A DNA stretch of 64,000 bases, from NCBI RefSeq assembly GCF_013410405.1, contig NZ_JACCFK010000002.1, positions 1,937,754 to 2,001,753 of the forward strand, given 5' to 3'. The position numbers were made by a program, and so were the translations under genes. The notes under the pieces are model-generated. The model had not been told where the DNA came from. It saw only the letters and a program-made list of their open reading frames with translations, and searched no databases. Source of the stretch: Amycolatopsis endophytica (GTDB lineage: Bacteria > Actinomycetota > Actinomycetes > Mycobacteriales > Pseudonocardiaceae). Positions 16,233 to 24,044 of this stretch are shown here, one piece after another. How positions within the stretch are numbered: the stretch's first letter is position 1; each line of letters opens with the position of its first letter.

Positions 16233-16696
16233 TGCAACCTGGTCGTCTGTCCGCCCTCGGTGTCGGCCTCCTCATCGGGGAGATGCACGTCGTTGACGGC
16301 GATGTTGACCTCGACGACCTCCAGCCCTGTCATGCGCTCGATCGCGAGGATCACGTTGCGCCGGGCCGCGCGGGCGAGATCGACGATCGAGACGCCGTAC
16401 TCCACGACCAGTTCGAGGTCCACGGCCGTCTGCCGCTCCCCCACCTCGACCGACACGCCTTGCGCCGCGCTGGCCGAAGCTCCGGGGATCCGTTCGCGGA
16501 GGGCGCCGAAAGCCCGCGCGGCACCACCACCGAGGGCGTACACCCCGGCGATCTCACTGGCCGCCAGACCCGCGATCTTCTGCACGACCGTGTCGGCGAT
16601 GGTGGTCGTCCCTTGCTCGGTGACCAGCTGGCTCGCGCCGGCCTGGCCTCCGCCCGGCGCGTTCGGGGACGCGTTCTGAGTAGCCGGAGTTGTCAT
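16229..16696 (-). CDS. Asp23/Gls24 family protein, first gene of the operon
   Basis: 155-aa protein and the most typical Asp23 member here. After a flexible 25-residue start come TTIADTVVQKIAGLAASEIAG, AQGVSVEVGERQTAVDLELV, VVEYGVSIVDLARAARRN and VVEVNIAVNDVHLP, all family blocks. The C-terminus is acidic. The operon of six genes runs from here to 14230 with 4-bp overlaps or a 2-bp gap, so all are expected in near-equal amounts. The head-to-head gene on the plus strand is a DUF5994-like protein starting at 16930. Confidence 0.88.
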   Translation of the reverse strand: MTTPATQNASPNAPGGGQAGASQLVTEQGTTTIADTVVQKIAGLAASEIAGVYALGGGAARAFGALRERIPGASASAAQGVSVEVGERQTAVDLELVVEYGVSIVDLARAARRNVILAIERMTGLEVVEVNIAVNDVHLPDEEADTEGGQTTRLQ

Positions 16697-16929
16697 CTCA
16701 TGAACTCCTTCGAAGTCTGGTCGCCGGTGTGATTCCGGCCCGCCCGGCGAGCTCGGCCTCCGGGAGGCATAACCTGCGGCCGTCGGCCCAAACGTTGTTC
16801 GCCGGTGGGATTCCGAATCGGTGTAGAATAGGAATTGTCGAGAACATCTCGTACGCGAGTGGCCAAGCCCGCGTCGTCCTCGGCGGAATTCCCGGTCGTG
16901 TCACGACCGGAGACGGGAGCATCGGCATC

Positions 16930-17445
16930 ATGTCGAGCCCGACCACACTCGTCCCACCCCCGGCGGCCGCCGAGCCGTCGCACCACACGCTGCGTCTGCG
17001 CCTGAAGCCGAAGGGGTCCGTCGCCGGCTACGTCGACGGCGCCTGGTGGCCACGGTCCCGCGACCTCGCCGCCGAACTGCCGCCGCTACTGGCTGTCCTG
17101 GCGATCCGGCCAGGAACCATCGAGCGGGTCACCTACAACCTGGCCACGTGGACCTCCGTTCCCCGCCGCCTCGTCATCGAGGGCCGCACCATCCGGCTGG
17201 AGGGGTTCCGTTCACAGCCTCCCCACACGGTGACCGTGGCCGGTCAGGGCCGGCAACGCCTGACCCTGCTCACCCTGCCGCCCGACATGGCCACGGCAGA
17301 CGCGCACGACGTTCTGATGAGGGCTGCGCAGCGGGACAACGACCAAAGCCCCGATGCGCTTCTCGCCCCGGGTCCGGACGCCGACGCGGAGTTCCCGGAT
17401 TCCGCGACCCAGCGATGGGAAGCCGACGGCGGCGGCACCCGATGA
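16930..17445 (+). CDS. DUF5994-like protein
   Basis: 171-aa soluble protein. ATG 16930 is chosen because homology-like sequence starts at HHTLRLRLKPKG and GGGAG lies upstream; the open frame extends further 5'. Typical blocks are GYVDGAWWPRSRDLAAELP, RVTYNLATWTSVPRR and EGFRSQPPHTVTV. This family is widespread in actinobacteria and has no assigned function. Its strand-rich first half suggests a small beta-barrel. The stop overlaps the next start as ATGA, so it is co-translated with the GNAT gene that follows. Confidence 0.8.
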   Translation: MSSPTTLVPPPAAAEPSHHTLRLRLKPKGSVAGYVDGAWWPRSRDLAAELPPLLAVLAIRPGTIERVTYNLATWTSVPRRLVIEGRTIRLEGFRSQPPHTVTVAGQGRQRLTLLTLPPDMATADAHDVLMRAAQRDNDQSPDALLAPGPDADAEFPDSATQRWEADGGGTR

Positions 17446-18044
17446 CCACGGTCAGCAGTGTTCAGGCTCCGCAGGCCGAACTCCGGCCGCCGCTCGTCAC
17501 CCCGCGGCTGATCCTGCGAGGCTGGCGCGTCTCGGACGCACCCGCGGCGCTGGCCGTGTTCGGCAACGCGGCGGTAGCGCGCTGGCTCAGCCCCGTCATG
17601 GACAAGGTTCCCGATCTGGCGGCCATGCGCCTGCTGCTGCAGCAATGGATCGCCGAAAACACCCGTGCCGCCCTGCCGGCCGGGCGCTGGGCCATCCAGC
17701 GGCGCAGCGACAACCAGGTCATCGGCGGGGCGATCCTGCTGCCCCTCCCGCCCGGCAACGAAGACCTCGAGATCGGCTGGCAACTCCACCCCGACGCTTG
17801 GGGACACGGATACGCCACCGAAGCCACCCACGCCCTCGCCGAGTGGGCCTTCCGCCACGACATCGACGAACTGTTCGCCGTGGTCCGGCCCGGCAACACC
17901 AGGGCCGCCGCCACCGTCCGCCGCAACGGCATGCACTGGGTCGGCGAGACCAGCAAGTACTTCGGGCTGACCCTGCAGGTCTTCCGCCTCCGTTCCGCCG
18001 ACCTCGACCAGGCCGCCCCCCACGCGCAACTCCCACCCACCTGA
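17442..18044 (+). CDS. GNAT family N-acetyltransferase (RimJ/RimL-like)
   Basis: 200-aa acetyltransferase. ATG 17442 overlaps the DUF5994 stop. TPRLILRGWRVSDAPAALAV is the usual start of the ribosomal-protein and antibiotic acetylase group. IGWQLHPDAWGHGYATEA is the acetyl-CoA-binding loop, and VRPGNTRAAATVRRNGM the C-terminal helix typical of RimJ/RimL. The acceptor could be a protein N-terminus or a small amine and cannot be told from sequence. No resistance genes are adjacent, so a general protein-modifying role is likely. Confidence 0.88.
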   Translation: MTTVSSVQAPQAELRPPLVTPRLILRGWRVSDAPAALAVFGNAAVARWLSPVMDKVPDLAAMRLLLQQWIAENTRAALPAGRWAIQRRSDNQVIGGAILLPLPPGNEDLEIGWQLHPDAWGHGYATEATHALAEWAFRHDIDELFAVVRPGNTRAAATVRRNGMHWVGETSKYFGLTLQVFRLRSADLDQAAPHAQLPPT

Positions 18045-18179
18045 GAGTCGCGCTACCGCCGCGACACCGACTCACGCCCACCGCCCGGCCGACCTTGCCG
18101 ACGGCGCCGCGGCGGGTGCCGGGAAGGCCGAAACGTACGGAGAGCGCGCGCCCCACGACGGCTACTGCTGCGTGAACTC

Positions 18180-18584
18180 TCAGGTCAACGAGACGGTGGT
18201 GCCGGACGCGGTGGAGGCGATGGCGGTCTGGCCGGCGAGCTGGTTGATCAGAACCAAGCCACGGCCGCGCCACGGACCACAGTCAGCGCGGGGTGGCTGC
18301 CAGTCCCCTTCGTCGCTGATGTCGACCCAGAGGGTGCCGGGAGGGTGCTGGGCGCGTAGTTCGACATCCCCGGTGGCGCCGGCGGGGTAGGCGTGCAGGT
18401 ACACATTGGCCAGCGCCTCCTACGCGGCGAGCTCGACATAGGGGGTGAGTCGCGGCGGCAGGCCGCGGGCGAGGTTCCAGCGGGTCAGGGCATGCCGTAG
18501 AGCGGTGAGTTCGGGGATGTGAGCGCGGCGCCGCAGGAGTAGTTCGGAGGTCGTAGGTCCGTTGAGTTTGCGGGCGGGGCACAT
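18180..18584 (-). pseudogene. RsbW-like ATP-binding anti-sigma kinase with in-frame TAG
   Basis: Reading from ATG 18584 (GAGGTGG upstream) gives 54 codons, a TAG at 18420-18422, then 79 more codons to TGA. The frame is the same on both sides: RHALTRWNLARG and VELAA before the stop, and EALANVYLHAYP, VDISDEGDW and GRGLVLINQLA after it. These are the N box and the G-rich lid of HATPase_c anti-sigma regulators (Tyr codon TAC to TAG would explain it). The conserved Asn in EALANV survives. The protein is probably inactive unless the stop is read through. Confidence 0.7.
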
Positions 18585-18730
18585 GGTGCCACCTCGTGAT
18601 CATGGGGTTCACCGGGTCGGCCCAGTGCGTCACTCACCCCGGGCGAGGCAGGCGTGGTCGTCTCTCTGTATTTCACGACCGTACGCCGGGCTTGCCCGGC
18701 AACGCCAGGGGCCGCGTTCAAGCCGCGGGC

Positions 18731-18962
18731 GAGGTCGGCGACGGCACCAACGACGCGCCCGCCCTTGCGCTCGCCGACATCGGCATCACGATGGGCGTGC
18801 CCTGCACCGACGTCGCCGTGGAGACCGCGGACGTCGCCCTGGCCGCGAACGACCTCCGCGCGCTGCTCGACCTGCGTGACCTCGGCCGCCGGGACATCTC
18901 GGTGAGCCGACAGAACTACGGCATGTCGATCGCGATCAGCGCCCTCGGCCTGCTGGCCTCCA
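18731..18962 (+). pseudogene. C-terminal fragment of a heavy-metal P-type ATPase
   Basis: About 77 codons match only the end of the ATP-binding domain and first part of the last membrane pair: VGDGTNDAPALALADIGITM, then VAVETADVALAANDLRAL, and RQNYGMSIAISALGLL. The phosphorylation site, the metal-binding CPC motif and most helices are gone. No start codon with a ribosome site lies close upstream. It is a relic of a metal exporter, in the same degenerate tract as several other fragments. Confidence 0.7.
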
Positions 18963-19128
18963 CACGCCGTTCGCCCTGCCCCGCGCCACAATCCTCCGCG
19001 CCGCCGCTCATGCCTTGCGCCCGGGTGGCCGGAACCAGGACCCCGTCCCCCACATCCCACCCCCACCGAAGTGCATGCCGAACTCGAAATCGATCAAATC
19101 CGTCGCACCGGCCAGCTAGCATTCCGGC

Positions 19129-19656
19129 ATGGGCAGGGTTGAGGAAGCCATCTGCGTCGCGGCGTACAGCACCTCGGCGCCAGTCTGCAGCTACACCTAC
19201 CGCTGGTGGGCAGCAGGCACCTCGTTCTACCTCAAGCAACGCAGCTTGGACGCGATCAAGATCAGCCTGCACGGGCCCGATCTCCGGCACCCTGAGCCCG
19301 GCTTCAAACTCGGCATCGACAGTTCGGCCCAGGCGACAGCACACGAGAAGCTGTTATGGCGCTTCGACGATGGAGCGATGGGCTGGTTCCCCGGCCGCGA
19401 GATCGCCCGCGGGGTCCGTCATGTCGTGCGGATTCGCGTGCCGTGGGACACCATGCAGGCCGGGCGCCGAGCGGTCGACTTCGACTTCTTCCTCGCCGAA
19501 GGCAGGCCGTACTGGCCGAATTCTCGGCAGATCCGCAAGAACCGGGCAGGACTGGGCCCGCTGCGCAACAGCGCCGGTCAGTACCTCACCGCTGCGTGCT
19601 ACCACCGCACGACCTTCGACCCGGCGATGGCCAAGGTGACCCAAGGGCGAGGCTGA
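19129..19656 (+). CDS. unknown protein
   Basis: 175-aa soluble protein starting at ATG 19129, not recognised. The first two thirds form a beta-rich domain with TYRWWAAGTSFYLK, DAIKISLHGPDLRH and RDVRHVVRIRVPWDTM-like strands (actual start of that block is RGVRHVVRIRV). There are no transmembrane segments or catalytic motifs. Codon use looks normal, so it is likely a real gene inside an otherwise decayed region. An out-of-frame open stretch follows at once (19640-19831) and might be its original C-terminus. Confidence 0.6.
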   Translation: MGRVEEAICVAAYSTSAPVCSYTYRWWAAGTSFYLKQRSLDAIKISLHGPDLRHPEPGFKLGIDSSAQATAHEKLLWRFDDGAMGWFPGREIARGVRHVVRIRVPWDTMQAGRRAVDFDFFLAEGRPYWPNSRQIRKNRAGLGPLRNSAGQYLTAACYHRTTFDPAMAKVTQGRG

Positions 19657-19831
19657 TCTTCTCCGCCGCTACTCGGGCGAGCCGGTCCGGTCGACGGTCG
19701 CCTACCCGGACGAGTCCGGCTTCGTCTGGATACGGGAGATCGTGGCGCCGAGGGACATGCTCCAGCGGCACACCGCCGACGAGCTGCGCGAGCTCGCCAG
19801 GACGGAGATCGCAGCCGAGGAAGCCCACTGA
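19640..19831 (+). pseudogene. orphan C-terminal open stretch after the unknown protein
   Basis: About 63 codons with good codon bias but no start: RRYSGEPVRSTVAYPDESGF, then RDMLQRHTADELRELARTEI, ending EEAH. It begins in a frame different from the gene at 19129, right where that gene ends. It may be the lost tail of that gene after a one-base change, or a relic of an independent small protein. No family was recognised. Confidence 0.35.
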
Positions 19832-20005
19832 ACTGCCGGTCGCGCTCCAACGCTCGCTGCCGCCGTCCCGCACCGCCCTCGCTTGACCGACCTCGACCTC
19901 ATCGACAACGCCGCGTACCTCCGACTAGCCGGTCGCCACTGTTGGCACTGTCCGTGGCGGCGTTTACTGCAGTCCCCCACGCATCCACAGCGCGGTGAAG
20001 CGCCC

Positions 20006-20095
20006 CTACAGGTTGGCCACCGCCCAGATGAAGATGGCCGCCAACACGAACACAGCGAGGACGATCACGGCGGCCTCAAGGAACGACCTGGCCAT
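20006..20095 (-). CDS. 29-aa single-pass membrane peptide
   Basis: A short gene with an excellent ribosome site: GGGAGG six bases before ATG 20095. The product is MARSFLEAAVIVLAVFVLAA followed by IFIWAVANL, essentially one membrane helix with a basic N-terminus and no tail. No neighbour is clearly linked to it. Small hydrophobic peptides like this are known as regulators of membrane complexes or as type I toxins; which applies here is unknown. Confidence 0.5.
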   Translation of the reverse strand: MARSFLEAAVIVLAVFVLAAIFIWAVANL

Positions 20096-20151
20096 ACGGT
20101 GCCTCCCGCTGGACTCAACGCTGTGATTGTCCTCCCGCAGCGGGTCTGACG

Positions 20152-20268
20152 TGAAGGCACGATGCGGAGACCCGCACCCACCTGGCTCTGGTCGAGGAGC
20201 AAGGGCAGTTGCTGGGTGTGGTCACCCTGCGGGACGTGCTGGACCCGCTGCTGAGCACCGCCGCCTGA
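20152..20268 (+). pseudogene. C-terminal fragment of a CBS domain protein
   Basis: About 38 codons, HDAETRTHLALVEEQGQLLG then VVTLRDVLDPLL, match the last strand and helix of a CBS domain, as at the end of CorC/HlyC-type or CBS-transporter proteins. A stop codon precedes it by five codons, and no start is present. It is a relic. Confidence 0.55.
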
Positions 20269-20342
20269 GCCCGTCTCCGCCGCGCGCGACACCGGGTCGC
20301 ACGGCGGCGGAGAACCGCTCATTTGGACAGGAAGAAGTAGGC

Positions 20343-20766
20343 TTAGCGTGTGTCGAGTTCGTTTTCCGGCACCAGTTCGATGCCTTCGGGAGTGAAGCCG
20401 CACCGTTCGGCAAGTTGCCAGAAGCCGCCGATCGGATACGTGGTCACCTGGGAGATGCCGGAGGTGTAGGCGCGGCGGCGGGGTTTGCTGGCGCGGCCGT
20501 CGTCGTACTTGATCTGGATGAGGGCGAGCCCGCCGGGGGCGAGCATCTGGTGGGCCAGCCGCAGCACGCGCTCGTCGTACTCGGGCGTAGGCAGTACTTC
20601 GAACAGGTACAGGCACAGGAAGATGTCGCAAGGCTCGGTGATCTGCCGCAGCACGGCTTCGGGGTCGGCGACGTCGATCTCGACCCCGCGGAACGGGGTG
20701 TCACACACCTGCTTCACCTGGCGCTCGCATTCGGCCAGGCTGTCGACGGAGATGTCGATGCCGACG
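20343..20766 (-). pseudogene. truncated SAM methyltransferase
   Basis: The open frame (about 140 codons, stop TAA at 20343-20345) holds EFVGIDISVDSLAECERQV, then DIFLCLYLFEVLPTPEYDER, MLAPGGLALIQIKYD and a C-terminal wing. This is the second half of a class I methyltransferase (motif II acidic end, motif IV and post-IV). The first half with the GxGxG SAM loop is missing. Upstream the frame joins an unrelated dehydrogenase-like fragment. Related intact proteins often act on small hydrophobic molecules; this copy cannot be functional. Confidence 0.6.
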
Positions 20767-20779
20767 AACTCCTGGCGCG

Positions 20780-20960
20780 TCAGCGAATCGCAAGGTTGTC
20801 GGCCGCTTCCGTCAGGGGCAAGACGGTGTCGATCTCGAGGGTCAGGGTGCCGGCGGCAGCCTCTTCGGCGACCGGGAGGATGATCTCACGTCCAGGTGCG
20901 GCGAAGACGCTGGTGCCGGTGTGGCCGGCGACGGCGAGGGTGTCGGCGCCGGGTGCCATC
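20780..20960 (-). pseudogene. C-terminal fragment of an alcohol dehydrogenase-like protein
   Basis: About 60 codons read AGHTGTSVFAAPGREIILPV, then AAGTLTLEIDTVLPLTEAAD and the stop at 20780. The final part is the usual end of medium-chain dehydrogenases or quinone oxidoreductases (an LPL-x-x-A-A-D-A block). No catalytic or Rossmann domain remains. It lies head-to-tail against a luciferase-like fragment of opposite orientation. Confidence 0.45.
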
Positions 20961-20981
20961 GCGGCGGTGGCGATGACCCTG

Positions 20982-21347
20982 CACGGCTTCGTCGCTGGCA
21001 CCTCCCAGCGCGCCGCCGAAATCTACTTCCCCGCCGACGCCGAGCTGTTCAACGTCGTCGGCGCCGCCAAGGGGATCCAGGGCGTCACCGCGGCGCAGGT
21101 CGCCACAAAGAGCGGCCCCGGCAGTACCTACGCCGTCGGCACCCCGCAACAGGTCGCCGAGAAGCTGCCGAACCACCACGAGGTGCTCGGCCACCAACGA
21201 ACCATGCTGCAACTAGCCGTCGGCACGGTCGCCCGCCGAGACCTCATGCGGGCCATCGAACTGCTCGGCGCCGAGGTCGCACCGCTCGTGCGAGCCGAGA
21301 TCACCAAGCGCGAGGGCAGTTCCGTCACCCCGGCGCCGGCGCGGTGA
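20982..21347 (+). pseudogene. C-terminal part of a luciferase-like monooxygenase
   Basis: About 121 codons: HGFVAGTSQRAAEIYFPADA, then TYAVGTPQQVAEKLPNHHEV, HQRTMLQLAVGTV and DLMRAIELLGAEVAPLVRAE. These are the closing helix-strand elements of an F420- or FMN-dependent luciferase-like oxygenase. The N-terminal two thirds with the flavin site are missing. An open frame continues upstream but is not related. It marks the right end of the fragment cluster that runs from 18.2 kb. Confidence 0.6.
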
Positions 21348-21713
21348 CGCGGACCCGTCCGGGAAGATCCGCACGCTGCGGATCTCCGGCGCAGCAACGC
21401 CGGGCATGGCTACGGCCCGACGTGCGCTTACACCGATGCGCTCATACAGGACCTCAAAGCGTGCAAAACCACGACCGCCGTACCTGAACTTAGGACAGTG
21501 TCTGGGGTTTATTGCCGCGGCGCCGGCGGCGAGCCCGGCCCAGAACGGCCGCGATCCGTGTCGAGGACGAGCGGCTGCCGTCCGGGTAGTGGATCAGCGC
21601 GTCCACCATCGAGCCTTGCGTGTTGTCGTCGTGACAGCTCACAGGGACACGCAACGTCTCAGCGCGATCTCCCGAGCCATGCGCTCGTTCGGCCGCTCCT
21701 TCTGGGGCATTTT
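21348..21713. other. gene-free stretch between the fragments and the ars genes
   Basis: No gene is recognised here. A short minus-strand open stretch (about 21490-21640) gives VDALIHYPDGSRSSS and RIAAVLGRARRRRR with plausible codon bias but no start signal. It may be another relic. No terminal repeats, tRNA or clear hairpin were seen. Confidence 0.4.
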
Positions 21714-22556
21714 TCAGCTGATGTTGTTGCGGCGTTCGAGGAGGACGGTGTCGTGCCAGGTGCCGTTGCGTTGGGCGATGCGTTCGCGGATGCCGATGGT
21801 GCGGTAGCCGGCCGAGTGGTGCAGGGCGAGGCTGGCGCGGTTCTCCGTGAAAATGGAGGTTTGCAGGGTCCAGTAGCCGGCCTCGTCGAGGGCGATGACC
21901 TGCCGGCGGATGAGCGCCTTGCCGACACCCCGGCCGCGGTGGCCGTCCGCGACGTAGATCGAGGTTTCGGCCACGCCGGAGTAGCACTCGCGAGTGGACA
22001 CCGGGGTGGCGGCGGCCCAGCCGACCACGGTGCCGTCGATCTCGGCGACCCACCGCTGCCCCGCGATCCATTTCGCGTCGAGGGTGGCGCGGCTGGAGAC
22101 GGCGGTCTCGAAAGTCGCGACACCGGTGTCCATGCCCTCGCCGTAGATGCGGCGGACCGCGGCCCAGTCCTCGTCGCGCAGGGCCCGGACGGTGACGTCG
22201 GCGGGCACGTCTTCCGGGCAGCACGGGCGCGGCGCGAGCAGCCCCATGACCGCGTCGGCGGCGTGCGGCAGGCCGGCGCAGCAGGCCGCGTTCACGGTCA
22301 CGATGGTGGCGGTGCCCTCCTTGCGGACCTGCACGAACCCGACGTCGGCGAGTTTGCGCACGTGGTGGGAGCAGGTGGACTGGCTGATCCCGAGCAGCTC
22401 GGTCAGCGCGCCGACGGTGATCCCGCCGGGTGCGGTGGCCACCGCGTGCAGCAGCCGCACCCGGGTCGGTTCGGCCAGGCAGGCGAACCAGTCGGCGTAG
22501 GTGGCGGCTTCCCCGTCCGGCAGGACCTGGGCCCGGGGCACGGCAGTCGTGGTCAT
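21714..22556 (-). CDS. ArsR repressor fused to an ArsN-like GNAT
   Basis: 280-aa fusion. ATG at 22556 sits at the edge of the divergent operator region. Residues 15-110 are an ArsR/SmtB winged helix with LAEPTRVRLLHAV, LGISQSTCSHHVRKLADVG and, after it, the Cys pair in NAACCAGLP that could sense arsenite. A further CC lies in RPCCPEDVP. Residues 118-280 form a GNAT fold of the phosphinothricin acetylase/ArsN1 type: VRALRDEDWAAVRRIYGEGM, ATFETAVS, ETSIYVADGHRGRGVGKALI and WHDTVLLERR. ArsN1 is known to acetylate arsinothricin. The fusion would join sensing with detoxification; that function is inferred. Confidence 0.85.
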   Translation of the reverse strand: MTTTAVPRAQVLPDGEAATYADWFACLAEPTRVRLLHAVATAPGGITVGALTELLGISQSTCSHHVRKLADVGFVQVRKEGTATIVTVNAACCAGLPHAADAVMGLLAPRPCCPEDVPADVTVRALRDEDWAAVRRIYGEGMDTGVATFETAVSSRATLDAKWIAGQRWVAEIDGTVVGWAAATPVSTRECYSGVAETSIYVADGHRGRGVGKALIRRQVIALDEAGYWTLQTSIFTENRASLALHHSAGYRTIGIRERIAQRNGTWHDTVLLERRNNIS

Positions 22557-22593
22557 GCCCCGAGTGTATCGACCCGAATCGATGGTTGCATTG

Positions 22594-22609
22594 ATCGACG
22601 CTCGTCGAT
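22594..22609. promoter_or_regulatory. ArsR-type operator palindrome
   Basis: ATCGACGCTCGTCGAT is a perfect 16-base palindrome in the 105-bp gap between the ArsR-ArsN gene (start 22556) and the flavoprotein gene (start 22662). Further ATCGA and TCGAT half-sites flank it, near 22568, 22578 and 22632-22648. Clustered half-sites in a divergent promoter are what ArsR-family repressors bind. It probably controls both directions. Confidence 0.65.
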
Positions 22610-22661
22610 ACAGTCTCTCGCAACGGTGCTCAATCGAGCTGGATCGATGAAAGGGGTCGGG

Positions 22662-23999
22662 ATGAGCGAGCTGCCCGTCGTGGTGGTGGGGGCCGGGCCG
22701 ACCGGCCTGGCGGCGGCCGCCGAGATGCTGGAGCGGGGTCTGGAGCCGCTGGTGCTGGAGCGTGGTCCGCAAGCGGGGGCGTCGGTGGCGCAGTGGAACC
22801 ACGTGCGCTTGTTCTCGCAGTGGTCGGAGCTGGTGGACCCGGCGGCCGGCCGCCTGTTGGAGGCCACCGGCTGGGAACGCCCCGCGGCCGAGGGTTATCC
22901 GACGGGACAGGAGTGGATCGCGCGTTACCTGGCCCCGTTGGCCGCCACGCTGGGCGAGCGTGTCCGGTTCGGCGCCGAGGTGGTGGGGGTGGCCCGCCGT
23001 GGCCGGGACCGGGTGGTCGACCACGGGCGCGACACCGAGCCGCTGACCGTGCACGTCCGCCACGCCGACGGGCACGAGGAGCTGATCACCGCACGGGCGG
23101 TGGTCGACGCCTCCGGGACGTGGACCAACCCGAACCCGCTGGGCGGCGACGGCCTGCCGGCCCTGGGCGAGCGGGCCGCCGCCGACCGCATCACCTACCA
23201 GGTGCCGGATCTGCAGGACCCGGCCGTGCGCGTCCGGTTCGCCGGCAAGCACGTCGCGGTCGCGGGCAGCGGACACTCCGCCTTGACGGCGCTGGTCGCG
23301 CTGACCGACCTGGCCCGCGAGGAGAGCACGCGGATCAGCTGGATCCTGCGCCGCGGCTCAATGGGCAACACCTTCGGTGGCGGCGAGGCCGACCAGCTGC
23401 CCGCCCGCGGCGCGCTCGGCCTGCGCGCCAAGGAGGCCGTGGACGCCGGGCTGGTGCAGGTGGTCGCGGGGTTCCGCACCGAGGCGGTGGATCGCGACGA
23501 GCAGGGCCGCCTGGTGCTGCGCTCACCCGACGGGCGAACCGTGGAGGGCGTGGACGAGGTCGTGGTGGTGACCGGGTTCCGGCCGGACCTGTCCTGGCTG
23601 TCCGAGGTGAGGCTGGAGCTGGATGCCACGCTGCAGGCGCCGGTCGCGCTCGCGCCGTTGATCGACCCGAACGTGCACTCCTGCGGCACCGTCTACCCAC
23701 ACGGCGCGAAGGAACTCGCGCACCCCGAGCCGAACGTCTACCTGGCCGGGATGAAGAGCTACGGTCGCGCCCCGACGTTCCTCGCCATGACCGGCTACGA
23801 GCAGGTCCGCTCGATCGCCGCCGCACTGGCCGGGGACCACGAGGCAGCCGGACGGGTGGAGCTGGTGCTGGCCGAGACCGGGGTGTGCGGCGGGGCAGGC
23901 CTGTTCGACGAACCCGCTGCCGACGCCTCGGCCGGCGGGTGCTGCGGCGCGGCCGAGCCGGAGCTGATTTCGCTGTCCGCCCCCTCGACGGACCGGTGA
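22662..23999 (+). CDS. flavin-dependent monooxygenase-like protein of the ars cluster
   Basis: 445-aa protein. ATG 22662 follows AAAGGGG. GAGPTGLAAAAEML (GxGxxG) is the FAD site, and VAGSGHSALTALVALTDLA the NADPH site at about residue 200. VVVTGFRPDLSWL is the ATG-like closing motif of flavin monooxygenases and NAD(P)-binding disulfide oxidoreductase-like proteins. The last 50 residues carry CGGAGLF and GGCCG, a Cys-rich tail that may bind arsenite. Similar proteins, including ArsO, occur only in arsenic operons of actinobacteria and others, and their exact reaction is not settled. It is divergent from the ArsR-ArsN fusion and 45 bp before the second flavoprotein. Confidence 0.8.
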   Translation: MSELPVVVVGAGPTGLAAAAEMLERGLEPLVLERGPQAGASVAQWNHVRLFSQWSELVDPAAGRLLEATGWERPAAEGYPTGQEWIARYLAPLAATLGERVRFGAEVVGVARRGRDRVVDHGRDTEPLTVHVRHADGHEELITARAVVDASGTWTNPNPLGGDGLPALGERAAADRITYQVPDLQDPAVRVRFAGKHVAVAGSGHSALTALVALTDLAREESTRISWILRRGSMGNTFGGGEADQLPARGALGLRAKEAVDAGLVQVVAGFRTEAVDRDEQGRLVLRSPDGRTVEGVDEVVVVTGFRPDLSWLSEVRLELDATLQAPVALAPLIDPNVHSCGTVYPHGAKELAHPEPNVYLAGMKSYGRAPTFLAMTGYEQVRSIAAALAGDHEAAGRVELVLAETGVCGGAGLFDEPAADASAGGCCGAAEPELISLSAPSTDR

Positions 24000-24044
24000 C
24001 GGCCGCGCGTCGCTCGGCTCGTTGCGGTGAAAGGGTTTCCTGCC

